Assembly (NCBI GenBank): GCA_035701505.1
Contig: DASSSA010000118.1
Span: 1 to 6,900, forward strand
Source: AC-69 sp035701505
GTDB lineage: Bacteria; Actinomycetota; UBA4738; HRBIN12
Length of the DNA: 6,900 nt
Direction: 5' to 3'
The stretch's first letter is position 1, and each line of letters opens with the position of its first letter. The translations under genes were made by a program, and so were the position numbers. Below, piece by piece: positions 1 to 5,770 of the stretch. The notes beneath the pieces are model-generated. The model worked only from the letters and a program-made list of their open reading frames with translations, did no database searches and was not told the DNA's origin.

Positions 1-1
1 C

Positions 2-841
2 TACAAGGAGCTGCACCACCTCGAGGGGCTGCTCCTGTTCGAGAAAGGAAAAGCTCCGGAGGCGGCACGCGACGGCGTCCTGGATCGCGACGGCGACCTG
101 CCCTCCTGCCCGTCGGGCGGCCTGCTCGGTGTGGGGAACCCCATCGCGGCGGCTGGCCTTATGAAGGTCGCGGAGCTGTTCTGGCAGCTGCGGGGGGAGG
201 CGGGAGCGCGGCAGGTGCCCGGGATCCCCGAACGGGGTGTGGCCCAGGCCTGGGGCGACCTCATGCAGGTCGGGACGGTCGTCGTGATGGGCACCGACGG
301 TCCACCGCCGAAACCGGCCGCGGGGCTGCCGGTCGTGCAGACGCCGCCGTACACGACGGGGGGCCACCCGCTGTCCGACGCGGGGTTCCGCTCCGCCGTG
401 GGGGCGGTCGACCACCGGCTCGGTGCGCGGTACTCGTGGGATGCCGGTGTCGCCGTGGGGCGATTCCTGGACGGGCTTCGTGCCGGGAAGATCCTGGGGC
501 GCGAGTGCCGGCGCTGCGAGCGGGTCCTCGTTCCGCCTCGAATGTTCTGCGAGCGATGCTTCCGCGAGACCGATGGGTGGATCGAAGTCGAGCACACGGG
601 GACCGTGCAGACGTACTCCATCTGTCACGTGTCCTGGGACATGCAGCCGCTCGAGTCGCCCGAGATCCCCGCCGTGGTGTCCATCGACGGCTCGGACGGC
701 GGCCTCCTGCACATGCTCGGCGAGGTCGACCCCGAAGAGGTCCGAATCGGGATGGAGGTCGAGGCGGTGTGGAAACCGGTCGGCGAACGGATCGGCTCGA
801 TCCTCGACATCGACCACTTCCGACCCAGGAGACAAGCCTGA
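2..841 (+). CDS. Thiolase-superfamily C-terminal half fused to a DUF35 zinc-ribbon/OB-fold domain (5' partial)
   Basis: The frame is open from base 2 to the TGA at 839-841, giving 279 residues of a protein whose N-terminus is outside the window. Residues 1 to about 97 read as the end of a thiolase: a PSGGLLGVGNP loop where thiolases usually have a GGxxxxGHP motif, then ELFWQLRGEAGARQV and a final hydrophobic strand ending VVVMG. After a linker rich in Pro and Gly (about 98-140) comes DUF35: a ribbon with Cys169, Cys172, Cys183 and Cys186 (CX2CX10CX2C), then an OB-fold ending near GSILDIDHF. DUF35 proteins are known as partners of thiolases and thiolase-like aldolases (for example ChsH2 with Ltp2 in steroid side-chain breakdown, BbsA with BbsB in toluene breakdown); here the two parts are joined. 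The usual catalytic His is Asn46, and the usual CxG Cys appears as Ala83 in AWG, so standard thiolase chemistry is doubtful; a retro-aldol or other C-C cleavage role is inference. The nucleophile region cannot be seen. Confidence 0.85.
   Translation, partial: YKELHHLEGLLLFEKGKAPEAARDGVLDRDGDLPSCPSGGLLGVGNPIAAAGLMKVAELFWQLRGEAGARQVPGIPERGVAQAWGDLMQVGTVVVMGTDGPPPKPAAGLPVVQTPPYTTGGHPLSDAGFRSAVGAVDHRLGARYSWDAGVAVGRFLDGLRAGKILGRECRRCERVLVPPRMFCERCFRETDGWIEVEHTGTVQTYSICHVSWDMQPLESPEIPAVVSIDGSDGGLLHMLGEVDPEEVRIGMEVEAVWKPVGERIGSILDIDHFRPRRQA
827..831 (+). promoter_or_regulatory. Ribosome binding site for the stand-alone DUF35 gene
   Basis: AGGAG lies nine bases before the ATG at 841, inside the end of the upstream gene. 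It supports 841 as the start, although the open frame extends further upstream, and it indicates translation as part of the same operon. Confidence 0.6.
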
Positions 842-1323
842 TGCGGGAGAAGGTGGCTCGACCAGACCAGGTCCGGCGGTGGCCGGGCGACTTCCCCGTG
901 GCGCATCGATACACGCCCGGCGTGGCCGGTGAGGCGTTCCTCACGGCGATCCGAGACCGCGGCGCCCTCCTCGGATCTCGCTGCGAGCGGTGCGCCTACA
1001 CCTACGTTCCGCCCAGGCTGTTCTGCGAGCGGTGCTTCGCCGAGCTCGCCGCCGATGTCGAGCTCGGCCCGGGCGGCACCCTCGTCTCGTTCACGATCGG
1101 ATTCGTCGGCTTGGATGGCGATCCGCTCGACCGGCCGATCACCCTGGGGCTCGTTCGCCTAGACGGGGCCGACGCGGTCTTGCTCCATCACGTCCTCGAA
1201 CCGGGCGACCGGCCACTCGAGATCGGGGAGCGCGTGGAGGTCATCTTTCGGCCTCAGGCCGAGCGCGCGGGCTCGATGCTGGACATCCTGGGGTTCGCCC
1301 TGACCGAGGTGGAGAGAGAGTAA
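841..1323 (+). CDS. Stand-alone DUF35 Zn-ribbon/OB-fold protein
   Basis: A 160-residue protein, a normal length for DUF35. It has an N-terminal helical segment (about 15-45), a rubredoxin-like zinc ribbon with Cys48, Cys51, Cys62 and Cys65 (CX2CX10CX2C), and an OB-fold of about 75-150. Proteins of this family act as accessory, CoA-binding or bridging subunits for thiolases, HMG-CoA synthases and thiolase-like aldolases in the cytoplasm. The ATG at 841 overlaps the previous TGA by one base (TGATG), so translation is probably coupled. The sequence resembles the DUF35 part of the upstream fusion: both share VPPR, FCERCF and a GS(I/M)LDI ending, which points to paralogy. The natural inference is a second scaffold subunit of the same complex. 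The open frame reaches back to about 436, but that part overlaps the upstream gene, lacks family similarity and is not used here. The family call is firm; the substrate is unknown. Confidence 0.88.
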   Translation: MREKVARPDQVRRWPGDFPVAHRYTPGVAGEAFLTAIRDRGALLGSRCERCAYTYVPPRLFCERCFAELAADVELGPGGTLVSFTIGFVGLDGDPLDRPITLGLVRLDGADAVLLHHVLEPGDRPLEIGERVEVIFRPQAERAGSMLDILGFALTEVERE

Positions 1324-1327
1324 CGCC

Positions 1328-1351
1328 GGGCCGGAAGGCGGTCACCGGCCC
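1328..1351 (+). terminator. GC-rich hairpin after the DUF35 gene, possible terminator
   Basis: GGGCCGG (1328-1334) and CCGGCCC (1345-1351) form a perfect seven-base inverted repeat with a ten-base loop, starting four bases after the TAA. No T-run follows, so it is not a classical intrinsic terminator; it may be a weaker terminator, an RNA-stabilising hairpin or chance in GC-rich DNA. Confidence 0.35.
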
Positions 1352-1355
1352 CACG

Positions 1356-1361
1356 TATGCT
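1356..1361 (+). promoter_or_regulatory. Possible -10 box for a leaderless cyclase transcript
   Basis: TATGCT fits the TAnnnT pattern of high-GC bacterial -10 boxes and ends seven bases before the ATG at 1369, the spacing expected if transcription starts at or next to the start codon. No Shine-Dalgarno sequence is visible before that ATG, which agrees with a leaderless message. No good sigma-A -35 box is seen. An alternative reading is an ECF-type promoter, with GGAAG at 1333-1337 and CGTA at 1354-1357. This is pattern matching only. Confidence 0.3.
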
Positions 1362-1368
1362 TGGTCGG

Positions 1369-4300
1369 ATGAACCAACCAACCTGCGTGCGCTGCGGTGA
1401 ACCGCTGCCAGACGAGGCGAAGTTCTGTCCGAACTGCGGGTTCCCGGTGGGGTCCCCACTCCTGGAGGAACGCAAGATCGTCACCGTGGTCTTCGCCGAC
1501 CTGGTGGGCTCGACCCGGCTGTCCGCGCAGATCGACGCGGAGCGCTACCGCGAGGTCATCACGTCCTTCTACCAGGCAGTCACCGAGGGGCTGGAGTCGC
1601 TCCGGGGTCGGGCATACAACTTCGCCGGTGACGCCGTGGTCGGCGTGTTCGGCATACCGCATGCCCATGACGACGATGCGATCCGAGCGATCCGGGCGGC
1701 GCTGGCCATCGTGAAACGGGTGACCGAGCTCGGAGAGACCCTTCTCCTACCCGTCTCCCTTCAGTGCCGGGTCGGAGTGAACACCGGACGTGTGGCCATC
1801 GGTACCGAGAGGGCGGAGGCCGGCCTGCTGTACGGGGCGGTGGTCAACGCAGCGGCCCGGCTGCAGCAGGCCGCCGAGCCCGGCACCGTGCTGGCCGGGG
1901 AGACGACGTGGCTCCTCACGAAGGACCACGTCCAGTACGGCGAGCGACAGGAGGTGCGAGCGAAGGGGTTCGAGGAGACCCTTCCGGGCTGGCCGGTCCT
2001 GGCCCTCGCGCCCCGCTCCTCCCGTCGGACGATCCCCTTCGTGGACCGCCGGCGGGAACTTCGCCTCCTCGTCGAGTCGTTCGAGCGCGCGCAGGAGGCT
2101 CGCCGAGGGCACATGGTCACGCTGCTCGGTGAGCCGGGGATCGGCAAGAGCCGTGTGGTCGAGGAGTTCCTGGCGGGACTCCCGGACACGGCTCGAGTGT
2201 TGACCGGGCGGGCCAGCCCGTTCGAGGAGGACGTCACCTTCGGCCCGGTCGCCCAGATCCTCCTGCAGGAGATCGGGGAGCCCCCGGACGCGCCACCCGA
2301 GCAGTTGGAACAGAGCCTCGAGGAGCTCGTGCGTGACTGTTGCCCAACGGAGCGGACGAAGGAGATCGTCGATCTGCTGCGGCTCGCGCTCGGGCTGGGC
2401 GAGGAGTCCAGGGATCGACGCCGGTACCGGGTGGCCGAGATTCGCTCGGGGCTGCTCGCGCTCCTCCAGGGCCTGGCGGCACGCGGCCCGGTCGTCATGG
2501 TCGTCGAGGACGCCCATCTGGCGCAGCCGCCGCTCCTGGACCTTGTGGAGCAGCTCGTGCGGGCGGCACGAACCATCCCCCTGTTCGTGTTGTGTGTGGC
2601 CCGGTACGACCTGCTCGACAAGCGTCCGGATTGGGGCGGGGGCCTCGGCGATTCGATGAACCTGCACCTCGAGGCCATGTCGCTCTCAGACGCCATCGAG
2701 CTGGCGAGGGAAGCGAGCGAGGGGCTCGACGAGGACTCGGCCGCGCGCATCGCCCGTCATGCAGGAGGAAACCCGTTCTTCATCGTGGAGACCACCGGGA
2801 TGCTCATGCACGCCGATGCCGAGGTGGCCTCGAACACCGACCCGCTTCCGCCGGATCTTCTGCCGCCGACGGTGCAGGCGATCATCGCCGCTCGGATCGA
2901 CCACTTGCCCGAGGAAGCTCGCGACCTGATCCGCAAGGCCTCGGTATTCGCGCCCGGCACGTTCGACCGAGCGTCGCTCGCGATCGTCGCAGACCCCGAC
3001 GACAAGGTCCTGGAGCTCCTCGAGGATGAGGAGTTCCTGGTCCGCGACGAGGACCGCGAAGGATACTGGCGGTTCCGCCACGGCCTGCTCCGCGACGTGG
3101 CCTACGACAGCCTGCCGAAGCGGGAGCGGCTCCGGCTCCATCTGCAGGTCGCGACGAAGCTCTCCGAGGACCCAGACATGTCGTCCCGGTACCCTCGGTC
3201 GATCGCCTACCACCTGGAGCAGGCGGCCCGGGCTTCCCTCGACCTGAACCCGGCAGATCGCGGCATGGCGGAGCGGGCGGTCGAGGGGCTGGTCCGGGCG
3301 GGGGATCAGGCCCTCGAGACTTCGCAGGCCAGGGCGGCGGGGGACCTGTACGAACGGGCGCTGTCGCTGACGGGCCCGGAACGCGAGTGGGGGGTTCGCG
3401 AGGCCCGGATCCTGGCCGGCCTGGGTGAGGCCCGGTACTGGCTGGGTGAGTTCGAGGCGGCGGTCCCCCCTCTCACCAGAGCTCTGGAGATCGGCGGCAC
3501 CGACCCCCAGATCCGGGCGGACGCATCTCGGTTCCTCGGCGACATCGAGCTCTCGATCAGGGGCAATCTGGAACGGGCAGAGGAGCTGCTCGAGCAGGCC
3601 CTGGCGGCCGCCCGTGAGCTCGGGGACCCCTGGACCCTTGCTCGGGTGCTCCTGGTCGCCGGCTGGGCCCCGTACTGGAGGAACGACATGGGGATGGCGC
3701 GGGAGATGTTCGAGGAGGCCCTGGGGGTGGCCCGAGCCAACCCCGAAGGTGACCCATGGGCCGAGTCCCGGGCGCTCAGCATGGTCGCGACCCTCGTCGA
3801 GAACGAGGGCGACCAGGAAGAGGCGCTGGCCCTGTCGAGCGAGGCGCTGGCCATCGCGGAGACGTCGGGCGACCGGTTCTCTGTCGCGGTCGCCCGGGAG
3901 AGCGTGGGGAACGCCCTTCGCCGTCTCGGCCGCCTGAGCCAGGCCCTGCCGCACCTGGACGGCGCGGTCGATTCTTTCCGCGAGCTCGGAGCGCGATGGG
4001 AGCTGGCGAGCGCACTGACCTCCAGGGGGACCCTCCATCGTTTGGCCGGTCGCATCGACCAGGCCGTGAAGGATCTGCGTGAGGCCTACCGCCTATGCCG
4101 CGAGCTGAAGGAGCGGGGGATCGTGACCTGGACGGCGAACCAGCTGGCGATCGCGCTCGTGCGCACGGGGGAGCTTCAGGCCGCACGGGAGGTGGTGGAT
4201 GAGACGGCCGCCATCGTGAGTTCAGGCGGCCCGGGATCGGTCGACTGGCTGCTCGAGGCGGAGGTGGAGATCCTGTTGGCGGAGGGGGACCGGGACGGCG

Positions 4301-4503
4301 CACGGGAGAAGGCGCTGGAGCTCCTGCGACTCGAGCGGGCGCAAGGATCCGCGAAGGACGTCGCGGCCCGGATCTGGTGGATCGGGCGGGTGTTCGACCC
4401 CGATGCTGTGGGAGGCGACGAGGAGATGGTGCGAGCCAGGAGCGTCCTGGAGGGGACGCACTGGGAGGCGGCTCTCATGGCGCCCGACCTGGTGAGCGGG
4501 TGA
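1369..4503 (+). CDS. Zinc ribbon - class III nucleotidyl cyclase - STAND/AAA ATPase - TPR protein
   Basis: About 1,044 residues, numbered from the ATG at 1369; an ATG at 1357 would add four. Domains in order: a zinc ribbon with Cys6, Cys9, Cys20 and Cys23; a class III adenylate/guanylate cyclase domain at about 35-215; a P-loop ATPase with Walker A GEPGIGKS (254-261) and Walker B VVMVVED (375-381), followed by a GGNPFF motif and a winged-helix-like region; and a C-terminal TPR array at about 640-1030 with some eight or nine helical repeats. No membrane segment or signal peptide is seen, so it is probably cytoplasmic. In the cyclase, metal-binding Asp44 and Asp88 and transition-state Asn160 and Arg164 are present, but the residues that usually recognise the base (Lys and Asp/Thr) are Asn84 and Ala157. 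Such proteins are thought to be signal-responsive, with the TPRs and ATPase controlling an output domain. The product (cAMP, cGMP or none) is uncertain. The gene is three bases from the acyl-CoA dehydrogenase and probably shares its transcript. Confidence 0.9.
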   Translation: MNQPTCVRCGEPLPDEAKFCPNCGFPVGSPLLEERKIVTVVFADLVGSTRLSAQIDAERYREVITSFYQAVTEGLESLRGRAYNFAGDAVVGVFGIPHAHDDDAIRAIRAALAIVKRVTELGETLLLPVSLQCRVGVNTGRVAIGTERAEAGLLYGAVVNAAARLQQAAEPGTVLAGETTWLLTKDHVQYGERQEVRAKGFEETLPGWPVLALAPRSSRRTIPFVDRRRELRLLVESFERAQEARRGHMVTLLGEPGIGKSRVVEEFLAGLPDTARVLTGRASPFEEDVTFGPVAQILLQEIGEPPDAPPEQLEQSLEELVRDCCPTERTKEIVDLLRLALGLGEESRDRRRYRVAEIRSGLLALLQGLAARGPVVMVVEDAHLAQPPLLDLVEQLVRAARTIPLFVLCVARYDLLDKRPDWGGGLGDSMNLHLEAMSLSDAIELAREASEGLDEDSAARIARHAGGNPFFIVETTGMLMHADAEVASNTDPLPPDLLPPTVQAIIAARIDHLPEEARDLIRKASVFAPGTFDRASLAIVADPDDKVLELLEDEEFLVRDEDREGYWRFRHGLLRDVAYDSLPKRERLRLHLQVATKLSEDPDMSSRYPRSIAYHLEQAARASLDLNPADRGMAERAVEGLVRAGDQALETSQARAAGDLYERALSLTGPEREWGVREARILAGLGEARYWLGEFEAAVPPLTRALEIGGTDPQIRADASRFLGDIELSIRGNLERAEELLEQALAAARELGDPWTLARVLLVAGWAPYWRNDMGMAREMFEEALGVARANPEGDPWAESRALSMVATLVENEGDQEEALALSSEALAIAETSGDRFSVAVARESVGNALRRLGRLSQALPHLDGAVDSFRELGARWELASALTSRGTLHRLAGRIDQAVKDLREAYRLCRELKERGIVTWTANQLAIALVRTGELQAAREVVDETAAIVSSGGPGSVDWLLEAEVEILLAEGDRDGAREKALELLRLERAQGSAKDVAARIWWIGRVFDPDAVGGDEEMVRARSVLEGTHWEAALMAPDLVSG

Positions 4504-4506
4504 GCG
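4491..4506 (+). repeat. Tandem octamer spanning the stop/start junction
   Basis: GGTGAGCG occurs twice in direct succession (4491-4498 and 4499-4506). The second copy contains the TGA stop of the cyclase gene and directly abuts the GTG start of the dehydrogenase. The first copy has a purine-rich GGTGAG at a workable distance for a weak ribosome site. The repeat could be a slippage product or chance. Confidence 0.5.
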
Positions 4507-5658
4507 GTGGACTTCGAGCTGACCCAGGAACAGGAGGACTTCCAGAAGGCCGTCCGGCAGTTCGCAGAGGAGATCGTGGCCCCCTCCGCGGAGGAGCTGG
4601 ACCGTGAGGAGCGCTTCCCCCTGGAGATCGTGCACCACATGGGAGAGCTCGGGCTGTTCGGCCTGCCGTTCCCCGATCGCTACGGCGGCCTGGACGGCGA
4701 TTTCCTGACGTTCTGCCTGTGCCTGGAGGAGATCGCCCGCGTGGACTCCTCGGTGGCCATCACCCTCGAGGCCGCGGTTGGGTTGGGGGCCAACCCCATC
4801 TACCGGTTCGGCACCGAGGAGCAGAAGGAGCGGTGGCTCATCCCGATGGCCCGCGGGCAGATCCTGGGCTCCTTCGGGCTGACGGAGGCGGGTGGCGGCT
4901 CGGATGCGCAGTCCATCCGGACCACGGCGAGGCTCGAGGGCGAGGCGTGGGTGATCAACGGGTCGAAGGCGTTCATCACCAATTCGGGGACGCCGCTGTC
5001 GAAGGTCTGCGTGGTGGCGGCGATGACCGGTGACGTCGGGGAGATCTCGAACATCATCGTGCCCACCGACACGCCGGGGTTCTCGGTGGGGCGCTCCTAC
5101 CGCAAGGTCGGATGGCGGGCCAGCGACACGCACGAGCTGTCGTTCGACGGGTGCCGCGTCCCCCAGGCGAACCTGCTCGGCGAGGCAGGGCGGGGGTACG
5201 CCCAGTTCCTGGAGGTCATCGATGACGGCCGCGTGGCCTTCGCCGCGCTGGCGGTGGGCCTGGCCCGAGGATGCCTGGAGGAGAGCGTGAGGTACGCCCG
5301 TGAACGGGAGGCATTCGGCCGGCCCATCGGGTCCTTCGAGGCGCTCCAGTTCAAGATGGCCGACATGCGGGTGGCGGTGGAGACAGCGCGCCTGGGGTAC
5401 CTTCGCGCTGCGTGGTTGAAGGACCACGGCCGTCCGTACAAGTCCGAAGCGTCGATCGCCAAGCTGTATGCCAGCGAGATGGCGGTCACGTGCGCTCGCG
5501 AGGCCGTGCAGGTGCACGGGGGGTACGGCTTCATCGAGGAGTTCCCGGTGGCCCGGTTCTATCGCGACGCCAAGGTCCTGGAGATCGGGGAGGGGACGAG
5601 CGAGATCCAGCGCTTGCTGATCGCCCGGGACCTGGGCCTCCCGGGCACGGAGTTGTAG
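4507..5658 (+). CDS. Acyl-CoA dehydrogenase
   Basis: A 383-residue flavoenzyme of normal family length that introduces the alpha-beta double bond into acyl-CoA using FAD and passes electrons to ETF; cytoplasmic. The N-terminal helical domain begins DFELTQEQ, a typical start for the family, and supports the GTG at 4507. The first family signature, GLTEAGGGSDAQS, is at 124-136; the second runs from Gln335 (QVHGGYGF) to Asp354. The likely catalytic base is Glu362 in GEGTSEIQ, the position used in short- and medium-chain enzymes, with Gly before it where Tyr is common. This residue placement argues against the isovaleryl- and long-chain-type enzymes, which carry the base elsewhere. Chain length and exact substrate cannot be read. 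It lies three bases after the cyclase stop and about 3.2 kb from the thiolase/DUF35 genes, consistent with an acyl-CoA degradation module. An antisense frame of about 519 codons covers it and is taken as a GC artefact. Confidence 0.95.
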   Translation: MDFELTQEQEDFQKAVRQFAEEIVAPSAEELDREERFPLEIVHHMGELGLFGLPFPDRYGGLDGDFLTFCLCLEEIARVDSSVAITLEAAVGLGANPIYRFGTEEQKERWLIPMARGQILGSFGLTEAGGGSDAQSIRTTARLEGEAWVINGSKAFITNSGTPLSKVCVVAAMTGDVGEISNIIVPTDTPGFSVGRSYRKVGWRASDTHELSFDGCRVPQANLLGEAGRGYAQFLEVIDDGRVAFAALAVGLARGCLEESVRYAREREAFGRPIGSFEALQFKMADMRVAVETARLGYLRAAWLKDHGRPYKSEASIAKLYASEMAVTCAREAVQVHGGYGFIEEFPVARFYRDAKVLEIGEGTSEIQRLLIARDLGLPGTEL

Positions 5659-5666
5659 CCCCTCCG

Positions 5667-5683
5667 CTCGAGCTCTCCTCGAG
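5667..5683 (+). repeat. Inverted repeat after the acyl-CoA dehydrogenase gene
   Basis: CTCGAG at 5667-5672 and 5678-5683 can pair around a five-base loop. The second copy is also the core of a perfect ten-base palindrome, TCCTCGAGGA (5676-5685). It starts eight bases after the stop. It could be an RNA hairpin or an operator-like site; no function is shown. Confidence 0.35.
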
Positions 5684-5697
5684 GATGTTTGAATCCG

Positions 5698-5728
5698 GCC
5701 TCGATCCGAGGCACCCTTGGGGGCCTCG
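5698..5728 (+). terminator. Two alternative hairpins sharing one strand, possible terminator
   Basis: GCCTCG (5698-5703), CGAGGC (5707-5712) and GCCTCG (5723-5728) allow two exclusive stems: the middle segment pairs with the first around a three-base loop, or with the third, with two extra inner C-G pairs (5714-5715 with 5720-5721) possible. The site is 40-70 bases after the dehydrogenase stop and just before the next promoter-like box, where a terminator is expected. There is no T-run, so confidence is limited. Confidence 0.35.
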
Positions 5729-5729
5729 C

Positions 5730-5759
5730 TTGACATCTCCGCACCGCGTTCGGTACGAA
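5730..5759 (+). promoter_or_regulatory. Possible sigma-70/sigma-A type promoter for the M23 peptidase
   Basis: A perfect TTGACA (5730-5735) is followed after 18 bases by TACGAA (5754-5759), a weak -10 match. A start of transcription near 5766 would leave only about five bases before the ATG and would cut off the ribosome site at 5758-5763. So either the message is nearly leaderless, the true -10 differs, or the match is fortuitous. Confidence 0.4.
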
Positions 5760-5763
5760 GGGT
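5758..5763 (+). promoter_or_regulatory. Ribosome binding site for the M23 peptidase
   Basis: GAAGGG lies seven bases before the ATG at 5771, and that ATG opens a clear signal peptide. The site supports this start codon but conflicts with the proposed promoter's start point. Confidence 0.45.
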
Positions 5764-5770
5764 CACTTCC

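Noticed and set aside
436..840. Upstream extension of the stand-alone DUF35 frame
   Set aside because: It overlaps the fusion gene in another frame, encodes Arg-rich sequence without family similarity, and a Shine-Dalgarno plus ATG at 841 gives the normal family length.
1357..1368. ATG at 1357 as the start of the cyclase gene
   Set aside because: Not excluded, but it adds only MLGR, has no ribosome site and overlaps the -10-like box; ATG 1369 gives a typical start just before the zinc ribbon.
1398..1452. The same CX2CX10CX2C spacing in the cyclase protein and the two DUF35 domains as a sign of shared origin
   Set aside because: This spacing is common among zinc ribbons, and the flanking residues differ (GEPLPDEAKF here against VPPR and FCERCF in DUF35), so it is probably coincidental.
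2686..4038. Antisense open frame of about 450 codons opposite the ATPase/TPR region
   Set aside because: It has no recognisable motifs, its composition is rich in Arg, Pro and Gly, and it lies fully opposite a well-supported gene.
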